Source: Proteus penneri
Lineage (GTDB): Bacteria; Pseudomonadota; Gammaproteobacteria; Enterobacterales; Enterobacteriaceae
NCBI RefSeq assembly: GCF_003144535.1
Contig: NZ_PHFJ01000002.1
Span: 342,813 to 406,812, forward strand
DNA: 64,000 nt
Reading direction: 5' to 3'
Shown: piece by piece, positions 46,336-58,800 of the stretch
How the letters are laid out: each line of letters begins with the position of its first letter
How positions within the stretch are numbered: position 1 is the first letter of the stretch
Made by a program: the position numbers and the translations under genes
The notes under the pieces: model-generated
Databases searched by the model: none
Told to the model about the DNA's origin: nothing
What the model saw: the letters and a program-made list of their open reading frames with translations, nothing else

Positions 46336-48356
46336 ATGGTCGTGTTAAATAAAAATAAAATTGCGCTTGGCGTTGTTGCTGCTATTGCATCAAGTTTTGT
46401 TATGACTGCAACAGCAGAAAATGTAGAAAAACTGCTTGTTACAACGGCTTCTGGTTTTAAACAAACCGTCGAAGATGCCCCTGCATCGGTTTCTGTTGTC
46501 ACTCGTGAACAATTAGAAACTAAGTCTTATCGTGACGTAACTGATGCACTAAAAGATGTACCGGGTGTATTAGTCACAGGCGGTGGAAGTAGCTCTGATA
46601 TTAGTATTCGTGGTATGGATGCAAAATATACCATGATCTTAGTTGATGGTAAGCGTGTTGCATCGCGTGAAACGCGCCCTAATAGTGATAATGCTGGTAT
46701 TGAACAAGGTTGGTTACCGCCGTTGCCTGCGATTGAACGTATTGAAGTTGTACGTGGCCCAATGTCTTCTTTATATGGTTCAGATGCAATGGGTGGGGTT
46801 ATCAATATTATTACCCGTAAAGCGCAAAAGAGTGGAACTTTAGTTTACGTGCAGACAGCACTATCACAGAGCGTAAAGACTCAGGTAATACGAATCAAGG
46901 TAGTTTTTATGCCGCTGGTCCATTAATTGATAATGTGCTGGGTTTAAAAATTCAAGGTCAATATTCACATCGTAGTGAAGATAAAATTGTGAATGGCTAT
47001 AACCGCCAGATCACTGCAACAGGTGGCGGTACTTTAAGTTGGACGCCTGATGAGCAAAATACGATTGATTTTGAGTTTAAAAAAGATAATCAACATCGTG
47101 ACTCTCGCGTTTGGCATTCTAAATCAGGATTACCTAGCCGAGGAAAAGCCCCTGAAAGTAGTTTTACTGACTATGAACTAACACATTATGCTCTGACTCA
47201 TGATGGTATTTATGATTTTGGAACCATGAATACTTATGTTCAGCGTGATGAAAGCCGTAATCCATCACGTAAAATGGATTATGACGACACAACTGTGCGT
47301 AATCAGACCGTTTTAATGTTCGGTGATCATACTTTAAGTGTTGGTGCTCAATATCGTTACGAAGAGTTAAAAGATGAAGGTAATAAACTTAAAGCTAGCA
47401 ATAAATTAGACCGTTATAGCTGGGCACTATTTGCTGAAGATGAATGGGCTATGACCAATGATTTCGCTTTAACGGGCGGTCTGCGTATGGACAAAGATGA
47501 AAACTTTGGTACGCATTGGACACCTCGAGTTTATGGTGTATGGCATCTTACTGATGAGTGGACATTAAAAGGTGGGGTATCTACCGGTTATCGTTCGCCT
47601 GACTTACGTCAAGCAACAGCATCATGGGGTCAAGGTACTGGCGGTGGTAATTATGATGCGGTTATTTATGGTAATCCAAGCTTAAAACCTGAAAAATCAG
47701 TCACTGAAGAGATCTCGATTATTTGGGATAATCGTGAAAACCTGACAGCAAGTTTAGGTCTTTTCAATACCGATTTTAAAGATAAGATTATGGAAGTTCG
47801 CCGTTGTGATAGTCGTACCAATAAAGATGGTTCTAAAATGGCGCCAGGGATCCGTGACTGTAATTTAAGTGATGGTGTGAGTAATGATGGTGATGCATAT
47901 GACTTTGTGAGTGATAGAACTAACGTTGATAAAGCCAATATGCGTGGCGTTGAAGCTACCTTTAATTGGACAATATCACCAGAGTGGAATTTAGCGGCTA
48001 ACTATACCTTTACGGATACTGAACAAAAAAGTGGTGATTTCAAAGGTAAGCCATTAAATAAACAACCACGTCATATGGCGAATGCAACCTTAAATTGGGA
48101 AACTACTCCAGAGATGGAAACATGGGCGCGTATTAACTTCCGTGGCAAAACCTCTGATTACTTAGCACGTACATCAATGTCACATGGTACACCTTCGTAT
48201 GCATTTGTTGATATTGGGACCAGCTACAGCTTAACCAAACAACTCAATGTGATTGGCGGTGTTTATAATGTGTTAGATCGTCGCATTGACCAAGAGCATT
48301 TTAATACCACATTAGAAGGTCGTCGTTACAATATCGGTTTGAACTATAACTTCTAA
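46336..48356 (+). pseudogene. TonB-dependent siderophore receptor with frameshift in A-run
   Basis: Outer-membrane ferric-siderophore receptor of about 673 residues. Signal peptide ends ATA; the plug domain has TASGFKQTVEDAPASVSVVT, SDISIRGMDAKYTMILVDGK, IERIEVVRGPMSSLYGSDAM and GGVINIITRK. The frame then shifts at CGCAAAAGAGTGG (A4 at 46826-46829); with one more A the text would read AQKEWNFSLRADSTITERKD and run straight into the downstream frame. The barrel is intact to the C-terminal GRRYNIGLNYNF. ATG 46336 follows TTGGAGA. One missing base is the only defect. Terminator follows. Confidence 0.9.
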
Positions 48357-48381
48357 TTTGTTCCCCTCAGTTTGTGTCATT

Positions 48382-48409
48382 AAGACTCCACTTACGGAGT
48401 CTTTTTTTA
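48382..48409 (+). terminator. Terminator of receptor gene
   Basis: AAGACTCC, ACTTAC, GGAGTCTT, TTTTTAT: an 8-bp stem with a T-run. Confidence 0.9.
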
Positions 48410-48913
48410 TCTCTGCTTTTCTAACATTTGATCAGAATTAACACTGGAAAGTTTAAGTATTGAGGTTTATATTTAGCTCAATAATTCATCTTACTCATCG
48501 CTTTATTCAGACAATTAGATTGTTATTTCTACTTATTACCAGTCATTTTTTTCTTAATTTATTCTCTTATTTTTAATTTATATAAAGTAGGCTGTTAAAA
48601 AATAGATACTTTTTATTAAAAGTCTATTTTTAGAGTTCAAAAGAAGTATGAGTTAACAAAACATTAGCATTAATCTTATTAATGTATTTTAAATGTTTTA
48701 TTTTGATGATTTGTTGACGAAATTAATTTTAATATGATATTTAATTCTTATTTATCAATGCATTATATTTTTGTTCTTCCAGTGAAGTATGACCTTTGAA
48801 ATGTTTAAAACTTAAAAGTTATGATAAAAGCACAATTGTTGTTAATAAAATGTAGCGTTATATGTTGACTTAGTTTGAGAATTAAAAAGATCGTAAAAAA
48901 AGGGGGTTTTTTG
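48410..48913. other. Long AT-rich upstream region of plaP
   Basis: About 500 bases with no gene. The promoter of the plaP leader is expected in the last 100 bases (for example TTGACT at 48865), but I cannot fix it. Confidence 0.4.
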
Positions 48914-48964
48914 ATGAAAATGTATTGCTATTTAAGTCTGAGACGTGCAAAATGCGCCCACTAA
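48914..48964 (+). CDS. Candidate leader peptide upstream of plaP
   Basis: 16-codon ORF (MKMYCYLSLRRAKCAH) with ribosome site AGGGGG seven bases before the ATG, stopping eight bases before a strong intrinsic terminator. This is the layout of a leader-peptide attenuator. No homologue is known to me; the assignment is by arrangement only. Confidence 0.4.
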   Translation: MKMYCYLSLRRAKCAH

Positions 48965-48972
48965 AAATATGA

Positions 48973-49005
48973 CTGATGCGTTTAAAGTGCATCGGTTTTT
49001 TTTTG
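48973..49005 (+). terminator. Intrinsic terminator inside the plaP leader
   Basis: CTGATGCG, TTTAAA, GTGCATCGG, then TTTTTTTTT. The stem is 8 bp with one or two G-U pairs and nine Ts follow. No full-size gene precedes it, so it ends either a small RNA or an attenuated plaP leader. Confidence 0.8.
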
Positions 49006-49122
49006 CGTTTTTACTTATTACTACACCAAGAGGTCAGATTCATTTGAGTCTGAATAGATAACATAATTTGATTAGCAGCCAGCCCCTTAGAGAAAGGGTT
49101 GTCATGATAGAGGAATGCTAAT

Positions 49123-49332
49123 ATGGTACAATTATTCTCTTTCGCAGTCGGGCCTAACGGCACTGCGGGCAACGATGACTACGGAGCATGGCGTCTCCTA
49201 AACACATACACATCCTTAAAAACTTCATTCTATTCTGTTTATAGGCAGATGCGAAGTCTTCCCAGTAACTGTCGGTTGAGTTTATCTAATACTCACACCG
49301 AAGTTATGGGAGGGTTCGCTAATGTCAGATAA
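49123..49332 (+). CDS. Upstream ORF overlapping the start of plaP
   Basis: 69 codons ([20 protein letters not shown] and onward). AGAGGA lies eight bases before the ATG, a good ribosome site. The stop at 49332 lies 11 bases inside plaP, which suggests translational coupling. The first third is GC-richer than the surroundings (GGGCCTAACGGCACTGCGGG) and could fold. A competing 28-codon ORF starts at 49115. May be a regulatory uORF rather than a protein with its own role. Confidence 0.45.
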   Translation: MVQLFSFAVGPNGTAGNDDYGAWRLLNTYTSLKTSFYSVYRQMRSLPSNCRLSLSNTHTEVMGGFANVR

Positions 49333-50701
49333 CGTTATCTCCTCTATCGGCACTAACCAAACAGGTGCTAACAATCGAGTTCAACTGCGTAAAACCTTGA
49401 CACTAATGCAGGTAGTCATGATGGGGCTTGCTTTTTTACAGCCTATGACTATTTTCGATACATTTGGTATCGTTTCAGGCATTACTAATGGTCACGTAGC
49501 AACTTCGTATGCGATTGCATTGATTGCAATTTTATTTACCGCAGTAAGTTATGGAAAATTAGTTAAGCGTTTTCCTTCAGCAGGTTCTGCGTATACTTAT
49601 GCTCAAAAATCCATGAGTCCTTATGTTGGGTTTATGGTAGGTTGGTCATCTTTACTCGACTATTTATTTATGCCAATGATCAATATTTTATTGGCGAAAA
49701 TCTATTTACAAGCAATATTCCCGGGCGTTGAACCGTGGATCTTTGTATTTGGTTTAGTCGCTTTAATGACGTTCTTTAACCTGCGTGGTATTAACGTTGT
49801 TGCTAACTTAAATACAGCAATTGTTATTGTGCAAGTTGCAGTAATGGTTGTGTTTGTTGGATTACTTATTCACGGTGTTTATAACGGAGAAGGTGTAGGG
49901 GAGTTATGGACCTTTAGACCGTTTGCATCTGTGGATGCTGAATTGATACCAATGATAACCGGGGCAACAATACTCTGTTTCTCATTCTTAGGTTTTGACG
50001 GTATCAGTACATTATCAGAAGAGACACCAAATGCAGGTAACGTTATCCCTAAAGCGATTTTCTTAACTGCGCTGATTGGTGGGATCATCTTTATTGCAGT
50101 TTCTTGCTTTTTACAATTGTATTTCCCAGATATTTCACGATTTAAAAATCCAGAGGAGTCACAACCTGAAATAATGCTGTATGTTGCTGGCGCTTTATTC
50201 CAGTCTATTATATTAGTGTTCTCATGTGTGACTGTATTAGCCTCAGGTATGGCGGCTCACGCAGGTGTTGCTCGTTTACTTTATGTTATGGGGCGTGATG
50301 GAGTATTCCCAGAGAAGACATTTGGTTACGTACATCCTAAGTGGCGTACACCGGCATTTAACGTGCTATTAGTCGGTTTCTTAGCCTTAGGTGCAGTGTT
50401 CTTTGATTTAGTGACTGCAACAGCATTAATTAACTTTGGTGCGTTAGTTGCGTTTACTTTCGTGAATTTGTCTGTTATTTCACAGTTTTATATTCGTGAG
50501 CGCCGTAATAAAGGATTAATGGATCATATTAATTACCTGATATTACCTCTTATTGGTGCCGCGACAATGGGCGTCTTGTGGATAAACCTTGAACCAGGCT
50601 CTATGGAGTTAGGTCTTGTTTGGGGCGCAATTGGTATACTTTATATGGTGTGGATCACTCGTCGATTCCGTCGACCGATGCCACAAATGCCAGAAAAGTA
50701 A
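49322..50701 (+). CDS. plaP: Putrescine importer PlaP
   Basis: 459 residues, 12 membrane helices, amino acid-polyamine-organocation family, very like E. coli PlaP (YeeF). Blocks: [60 protein letters not shown] and [20 protein letters not shown]. It takes up putrescine; in Proteus mirabilis PlaP-dependent putrescine uptake has been reported to support swarming. ATG 49322 follows GGGAGG. A long structured leader with two small ORFs and an internal terminator lies upstream. Own terminator at 50736-50766. Confidence 0.92.
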   Translation: MSDNVISSIGTNQTGANNRVQLRKTLTLMQVVMMGLAFLQPMTIFDTFGIVSGITNGHVATSYAIALIAILFTAVSYGKLVKRFPSAGSAYTYAQKSMSPYVGFMVGWSSLLDYLFMPMINILLAKIYLQAIFPGVEPWIFVFGLVALMTFFNLRGINVVANLNTAIVIVQVAVMVVFVGLLIHGVYNGEGVGELWTFRPFASVDAELIPMITGATILCFSFLGFDGISTLSEETPNAGNVIPKAIFLTALIGGIIFIAVSCFLQLYFPDISRFKNPEESQPEIMLYVAGALFQSIILVFSCVTVLASGMAAHAGVARLLYVMGRDGVFPEKTFGYVHPKWRTPAFNVLLVGFLALGAVFFDLVTATALINFGALVAFTFVNLSVISQFYIRERRNKGLMDHINYLILPLIGAATMGVLWINLEPGSMELGLVWGAIGILYMVWITRRFRRPMPQMPEK

Positions 50702-50735
50702 TGCTATAAAAATTGTTATAAAAAAACAGTATAGA

Positions 50736-50766
50736 AATGGCTTCAGTAATGAAGCCATTTTTTTAT
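50736..50766 (+). terminator. Terminator of plaP
   Basis: AAATGGCTTCA, GTAA, TGAAGCCATTT, TTTTAT: an 11-bp stem with a T-run. Confidence 0.92.
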
Positions 50767-51092
50767 TTAAGTTTTTATTTACATGAAATAAATATTTCAA
50801 TAATAAAATGTTTTACTTTAAATTTTTCAAATTAAAATATAATTTATTTTAATTTTTATAATTTATTAAGTTTAACATTAATAAATTTATTAAGTGTTTT
50901 TTTCTTATTATATACAGCTAATTTTTTAACATAGGTTAATTTTTTTAATCTTTATATTGTTAAAGTCACGGTATTTTATTTGTTATTTAATTTTTGATAT
51001 TTACTTTACATATTTTAATATTAATAATGTTAAAGATTAGATGTATCTTGAATAAATACAATTAAAAGCACAGACTCTATTTATTGCATAAT
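50767..51092. other. AT-rich upstream region of TPS locus
   Basis: About 325 bases of extremely AT-rich DNA, including a repeated AATTTATTAAGT. No gene. Such DNA before a surface-toxin operon is often silenced by H-NS; that is inference. Confidence 0.45.
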
Positions 51093-52805
51093 ATGAAAAA
51101 AATTATATTCTTTTTAAAGTTATGGGTTTTTTTTGCACTATTTTATATTCCCATATCTTCAGCAGACGTTTCTGAAAAAACAACTGAAATCTTTAGCCAA
51201 CAACAACAGCATAATCAAAGTCAACAAGAAGCTCTTTATCAGCAATTAATACCTGAAAGACCTAATATATCTTTTGATATTAGCCAATACGAAGAAAAAG
51301 AGAATAAAACAGAAGAAAAACTCTGTTTTCACATCGAGCACATTGAAATAACGAATGCAGAGGTTATTCCTCATTGGGTTAATTTGGCCCTTTTTAAGTC
51401 TGAATTTATAGGGCAATGCTTGGGGATAAGTGGAATAAATACCGTCGTCACTCGTATGCAAAATCGCCTATTAATGCATGGGTGGATCACCACGCGTATT
51501 GTTGTACCTGAACAAGATATTAGTTGTGGAACATTATATTTAACAATAGTTCCTGGCATTATTCGTAATGTTAAATTTACTGATGACTCTGATAAATACG
51601 CCTTGTTATATACCAGTATGCCTGCGCATAAAAAACAATTACTCGATTTACGAGATATTGAACAAGGGTTAGAAAACCTACAGCGATTACCGGTTGTGAG
51701 TGCTGAAATGGAAATTAAGCCTGGTGTAAATGCGGGTGAAAGCGATATTGTGATAAAGCGAAAACAATCTCGTTTCTGGCATACTTCATTATGGATCAAT
51801 GATGCCGGATCACCCGCAACGGGGCGTTATCAAGGTGGTTTAATGTTAGCATTAGATAATCCTTTAGCACTGAGTGATTTGTTTTATTTATCAACAGAAC
51901 GTGATTTAGACTTTGCTGGGAATAAAAATAATCAAAATATTATGGCGCATTATTCAATTCCTTTTGACTATTGGTTATTTGATATTAACGCCTCTCAATA
52001 CGATTATTCTCAAACAGTCGCTGGCCATATTAAAGACATTCTCTATTCAGGTGAAAGTGACAGTATTAATGCAGGTATGTCATATACCCTTTTTCGTAAT
52101 CAAAGCAGTAAAACGACATTACGCTATGGTGTTCAAGCTAAAGTATTACGAAATTATATTGATAATACTGAAATTGAAATCCAACGCCGACGCGTTAGTC
52201 ATTGGTTAATGAATCTTTCTCATCGCCAATATTTTAGCTTTGGAACTTTGGAAGGTAGCATTAATTACCAAAAAGGAACACGCTGGTTTGGTTCAGTTGC
52301 AGCGTATGAAGAACAATATCGTGATAATTATTATGCAACAGATAAAGCCGATATTTTAACATGGCGTGCCGAATTAGATATTCCAATATCTATTGCTCAG
52401 CAGCAATTCAAATATCAATTAAATTACCGTAAACAAATGACACATGATGCATTAACACCCATTGATCAGCTTGCAATAGGTAATCGTTGGACTATTCGTG
52501 GATTTGATGGTGAAAGAACACTGAGTGCTAATGAAGGTTGGTTTATACAAAATACGTTAAGTTGGCGATATCCTGCATCAGAACAATTTATTTATCTTGG
52601 CGCAGATTATGGCGAGTTAAAAACAAATACAGATAACCCTCAATTATTAGGTAAACATCTTGCGGGTGGTGTTGTGGGTATAAAAGGTTCGTTATTTTCC
52701 TCCACAATAAAATATGATTCATTTATTGGCACACCATTATCTAAACCCGATGGGTTTAAAACGGATCATGTTAATTTAGGATTTAGTATTAACTTTAATT
52801 ATTAA
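51093..52805 (+). CDS. Two-partner secretion transporter TpsB (CdiB/ShlB type)
   Basis: 570 residues from ATG 51093; a TTG three codons earlier is in frame but weaker. Outer-membrane 16-strand beta-barrel transporter of the Omp85/TpsB family that exports the TpsA partner. Signal peptide to about ISSA, then a Gln-rich plug helix (QQQQHNQSQQ), POTRA 1 (FHIEHIEITNAEVI) and POTRA 2 (GIIRNVKFTDD). The barrel carries the conserved NRWTIRGFDGERTL motif and ends with an aromatic (FSINFNY). Lies 81 bases before the tpsA start, one operon. Confidence 0.93.
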   Translation: MKKIIFFLKLWVFFALFYIPISSADVSEKTTEIFSQQQQHNQSQQEALYQQLIPERPNISFDISQYEEKENKTEEKLCFHIEHIEITNAEVIPHWVNLALFKSEFIGQCLGISGINTVVTRMQNRLLMHGWITTRIVVPEQDISCGTLYLTIVPGIIRNVKFTDDSDKYALLYTSMPAHKKQLLDLRDIEQGLENLQRLPVVSAEMEIKPGVNAGESDIVIKRKQSRFWHTSLWINDAGSPATGRYQGGLMLALDNPLALSDLFYLSTERDLDFAGNKNNQNIMAHYSIPFDYWLFDINASQYDYSQTVAGHIKDILYSGESDSINAGMSYTLFRNQSSKTTLRYGVQAKVLRNYIDNTEIEIQRRRVSHWLMNLSHRQYFSFGTLEGSINYQKGTRWFGSVAAYEEQYRDNYYATDKADILTWRAELDIPISIAQQQFKYQLNYRKQMTHDALTPIDQLAIGNRWTIRGFDGERTLSANEGWFIQNTLSWRYPASEQFIYLGADYGELKTNTDNPQLLGKHLAGGVVGIKGSLFSSTIKYDSFIGTPLSKPDGFKTDHVNLGFSINFNY

Positions 52806-52886
52806 AATACAGAATTAACTCAAATATTAAATAAGAAATAATAATTAAATGAAATTTATATTGTCTTTTTGGCAAGGAACTTACTC

Positions 52887-55800
52887 ATGAATAAATTATG
52901 TTATCGCGTTATTTATAATCGTACTCGACAATTAATGGTTGTCGTATCTGAATTAACGAAATCTTGTGGTGAAAATAATAAGCGCAATACTCTTTTTTCA
53001 TCACCCATTAAAAGTTCGCTAAATAGCGTGGCATTTATTTTATTACTGATGCAAGGCATGATAAGTTTTTCTGTGCAAGCTAGTCAAATTATTGCAGATC
53101 AGCATGCTCCAAATAACCAACAAGCAACGGTATTACAAACCAGCAATGGCATAGCTCAAATTAATATCCAGCAACCGAATCAACATGGCGTTTCACGTAA
53201 CCAATTTACGCAATTCGATGTTGATAATAAAGGTGCCATTCTCAATAACAGCCTACAAGATACACAAACACAATTAGCTGGAATGGTGACGGGAAATCCG
53301 TGGTTGGTTAAAGGCGAAGCGAATGTTATTTTAAATGAAATTAATAGCCAAAATCCTAGCCAACTTAATGGTTTTATTGAAGTTGCAGGCAAACGAGCGG
53401 AAATTATTATCGCAAATCCAGCGGGTATTAGTTGCCAAGGCTGTGGCTTTATTAATGCGGTAAATACCACTTTAGTTGCAGGTAAAGCTTTAACGCAAGA
53501 TGGGGCAATTGCTGGTTATGAAATTAACAACGGAAAAATAGTTATTTCTGATCGAGGTCTAAATGATAGCCAAAGTGATTACACACGTATTTTAGCGCGC
53601 GCCGTAGAAGTTAACTCACGCATTCAAGCCAATAAATTAGAAATTACTACAGGTAATAATACACTAGATAATAATGGCAATGTGATTAGCCAAGATGATT
53701 CAGTAGCTAAACAAAATGATTATGCCGTCGATGTTGCCCTAATCGGTGGTATGTATGCTAACAAAATTAAATTGGTTGGCACAGAACATGGTGTTGGTGT
53801 GCGTAATGCAGGTGAAATTGGTGCTGAAGCGGGTGGTTTAACACTAAATGAAAACGGTCAGTTAATAAATATCGGACTCATTCAGTCTAAAGCACAATTA
53901 CAAATTAATACGGCAAGTCTAAATAACCAAGGTATCATCGCAGGCGATAAAAACCTAGCGCTAAATACCACAGGTGATCTTGTTAATAGTGGCATACTAC
54001 AAGCTAAAAATAATATTCAGCTAAAAACAACAGAAAACGTTTCTCAAACTGCATTAGGTAAAATAGTCGCTCAAAATAATATTCAAATTGATGCTAAAGG
54101 CTATTTGGCAACAGACAAGAGCCAACTAGGTGCAGGCATTGATAATAGCGGTAACGCCGTTAATCCTGCCTCGCTAACTTTGAATATAGCGGATGACATT
54201 ATTTCTGCAGGTCAGCATTTAAGTGGCGATAAAATTAATTTAACGGCTAAAAATGTTGATATTTCAAACAGCAAAACACAAAGTAAAGATCTACACATTA
54301 CGGCATCAGTAGGGCAAATTAAAACAGAGTTTGTCCAAGTTAATGCCAATACAGTAATGCTTAATGCTAAAACAGAGATTATTAATCGTAAAGGTGAGAT
54401 CAGCGCTGATAAGCTTCAACTTATTGCGCCTAACCTGATTGATAATAGTGAGGGTAAATTAAGCCAATCAGGTAGCCATGATTTAAAACTCAATTCCGTT
54501 ACACTTAATAACCCAAAAGGAGAGATTAATTCTGCTGGAAATCTCGCTTTAAATCATCAAAATCTGAATAATCAACATGGCGATATTCAAAGTCTTAGCC
54601 GCCAATTAATCATTAAAACAACGGCGCTAAATAATCAGAAAGGCACAATATCATTGCCTCAGCAAGGTGCCATCACTCTAAAAACTGAAACGTTATTAGG
54701 TAAAGAAGGCTCCCTATTAACAACCGGGCAGTTTTCTCTGCAAGGGCAATATGTAGATTTAGAAAAAGCCACAACCCAAGCGAAAAAAATAGAGATTAGT
54801 GCAGTTAATCTTAACCATAATGACGCTAATTTAAAGCAAACAGGTACTGAACTAACATCAATTAACGTAGAAAAAAAACTCAGTAACCAACGCGGTAATA
54901 TTCAGACGCAAGGTGCATTAACACTCAATGCCCAAGAGATAGATAATACCCAAGGTGAAGTGAGAACCTTAAACCAAAGTCACCTAGATATAACCGCCAT
55001 AGAAGCCATTACTAACAATAAAGGTGCATTGATATCCTCGGATACTCTTAAACTTAATGCCAATATATTAACTAACCAGCAAGGCAATATTAATGCCGAT
55101 AAAACTATTGATCTCACCCTGAACAATAAGCTTGATAACAATGCTGGGAAAATTGTTAGCAAAAATAATAGTGAAATTAAAGCGAATACATTAAATAACG
55201 CCAAAGGTGAAATGGGTGCTAATGGATTAAATATCACTTTAACGGGACATGCAGATAATCAACAAGGTGCAATAATTTCGCAAAACAGACTGCGATTAAC
55301 GGCAAATAACGTTGATAACAGCCAAGGCATTATTCAATCAGAAAAATCCTTGTGGTTATCGACCCAAGATGGAGAGTTAAATAATCAAAATACCCATCAA
55401 TCTGGCGGTATTATTAGTCGAGGAGAATTGCATCTAAACGCTGGTGACATTAACAATAGCCAAGGGATTATCAATGCTAAAAATAGTATTGATCTCCAGA
55501 GTAAAATAGTTAATAGCCAGCAAGGTAAAATCGTTACACAAGGTGATTTTACCGCTAATACGCAAGGGTGGGATAATACATCAGGGTTAATACAGGCATT
55601 TAATATCACTATTAATTCAAATAACCAGCAGTTAATTAATCGCGATACACAAAAAGGTCAAGGTATTCAAGCAACACAAAACTTACGACTGAATACGGGA
55701 GTATTAGATAATAGCCAAGGTGATATTAGTGCGAGTCAATTACAATTAAATACAGCTAAATTAGGCTTTATCAATCAATTTGGTCGATTAACATTATCTG

Positions 55801-58800
55801 ATCACGCAACGTTAAAAACAGGTGCGATAAATAATCACACTGGGCTGATTATTACCGGTAAAGATCTCATTATTGATAGCCACCAGCAAAAAATAACGAA
55901 TAGTGAAACACAAAAAAGCGGCGGAATAGTGAGTCAAGGTGGATTAAATATTCACAGTGGTGATCTTAATAATCAACAAGGGCAAATTCTAGCTAAGCAG
56001 CAAGTTGATTTACAAACTAACATCGTGACTAACCAATCAGGTCAAATCCTTAGCGAGTTAGCCAATTTAACATTAAAAGGAATATCGCTAAATAACAGCC
56101 AAGGACATCTGTTTTCTCCTCAACAATTACAATTAACTTTGCGTGATCACTTGATTAATCGTCAAACAATTGATGGTAATAAGGGGATCGAAACAAAAGG
56201 GACATTGACAATCAATAGTGGGGATATTGATAGCACACAAGGCCGTATTGTTTCTGCTGATCAGTTAACTGTTAAAAGTGGCAATTTAGTCAATCAACAA
56301 GGCATATTAGGTAGCCTAAATAGCGATTTATCAATTACCAGTAAACAACTGATTAATGATGATGGCTCAATAAGTGCCAATAACATCATCATTAATACAC
56401 AAGGTGAGCGTTTAAGTAACCAAAGTACGAAAACCAATAGTCAGATTTTTAGTAGAAATGCACTCAATATGACAACGGGTGAATTAAATAACACCAAAGG
56501 AAAGTTGATCAGTAATGCTTCAGTTAATATTTTAACTTATGGCGAATTAAACAATACCCAAGGAGAAATAAGTGGTCATGAGACATTAGAAATTGAAACA
56601 AAAAAAGCGATAAATAATACGCAAGGATCGCTTGCCTCTAATAAATTAATGACGCTTACGACGGGGAGTGAATTAAATAATACTAAAGGTAAAATCACTA
56701 GCCATAATGCATTATCTATTGAAACCCAAGGAAAATTAGATAACACGCTAGGTAAAATAATTGCTCGTAATAGTGCGAATGTTTTATCTTATGGTGACTT
56801 AATTAACTATCAAGGCCGTTTAGGAAGTGAGAAATCATCACTGACTTTAAATACACATCAAATTGACAACCGTAGCGGCGTTATTTCTGCCCAAGGTGAT
56901 CTTAAATTAGATCCAAATAAATATGCTATCGATAACACGCAAACTTTAAAAAGTGGCGGAATAGTTAGCCAAAAAAATATCACCATTGATAGTGGAGCGC
57001 TCAATAATCAAGATGGTCAGTTAGTTGCCAAATATGACGCAATAATCAATACGCATCAGCAACAAATCACCAATAATAACGGTATCATTTCCGCGGATAA
57101 TGGCACTATTTCTATTGATTCAGCATCAATAAAAAATATATCTGGATTAATTTATTCTCTAAAAGAGATGGTAATTAATACCAACGGACAGCGACTAGAT
57201 AATACGCAAGGTGTATTAGCTAGCCAAACAGGCAAGTTACTTATCGCCAGCCATGAACTGTTAAATCATGCTGGGTTGATCACGGCGAATACAGCATTAA
57301 ATATTAACACTGGTAAACAGCGTATTGATAATAGTGATACGGCAACAAGTGGCGGTATTATAAGTAAAGGCGAATTAGAAATTAATGCCGGTAATATTGA
57401 TAATCTTGAAGGTAAAATTACATCAACGGCTAAACAATCACTGTTTGTTGAAGATATTAATAATAAAAAAGGTAAGATTGGTAGCATTGAAGAACGGGTA
57501 TTAATCGAAAGTGGTGCAATTAATAACCAAAATGGTCTTATTACAGCAAAAACGCAATTAGATATCACAACAGAAAATAATCAATTAGATAATAGCAATA
57601 CATTATCTCAAGCAGGAATTATTAGTCATGGGGCATTAAACCTTGTGACAGGTAACTTAAATAATCAATCGGGCTATATCTTTTCTGCTAAATCTTTATT
57701 GCTTAATAGTTTAGGGATGAGCAACCGTAGTGGCGAAGTTATTAGTCAGGCAAACGGCTTTAAATTAACGACTCAAACGTTAGATAATCAACAAGGCACA
57801 CTTTATTCAGCAGATAATTTCACTTTAGATACACAAGGTTATGCATTAAATAACAATCAGACGCTATCGGGTGGCATTATTAGCCAAGGAAAATTAGATC
57901 TAAAAAGTGGTGAGCTTAATAATATTCAAGGGCGCGTGATTTCTGATGATGACTTAAATATTTCTAGCGCAAAACTGATTAATCGCCAAGCACAATTAGG
58001 CAGCAAACAGGGTGGATTAAATTTAAAATCAGCTGAACTTGATAATAAAAAAGGTGTGATTAGTGCGAGTCAAAATGTCGTTATTGACACGCAGAAACAG
58101 AATATTAATAACCAAAATGGACTAATAAGCGCATTAACTAACCTGACTATTTATAGTGGGCAACTGGTTAATCAAACAGGAAAAATAACTACTAATAAGC
58201 AAGCAACGATTAACGCGACTGATCTTGATAATAGAAAAGGCAGTATAGCCAGTAATCGCCATCAATTAATTATTAATGCCAATAATATAAATAATGCGAA
58301 AGGGCTAATTTACGCCGTTAAATCGCTCACCATTAATGCTGATGGTAAGTTAACAAATACGGATAACAAAGCGACAGCGGGCATTATTACTCAACATAAT
58401 CTGAATGCAACGGTTAAACAGCTAGACAACCAAAATGGATTAATTTCTGTCGCGAGTATGCTAAAACTAATTAGTCCTGAAAAATTAAATAATCAGCAAG
58501 GATTAATAACGGTAGGTCAAAAAACAGACCTACAAACAGAACAGTTAAACAACTATCAAGGAAAAATCTCTGCTGGCGATTTATTAACGATTAGCCATTC
58601 CAATACACCACTTATTAATCGTGACGGGGCGCTTGTTTCTGCGGGTGCGATTTCATTAAACAGTGGTGATATTGATAATCAGCAAGGGAAAATAACTGCA
58701 CTTAATGCAGTTACTATTAACAGCGGCGAGTTACAGAACAATCAAGGCACTATATACGCCAAAAAAGAGTTAAATATCCATTCTCAAGAGTTGGTTAATA

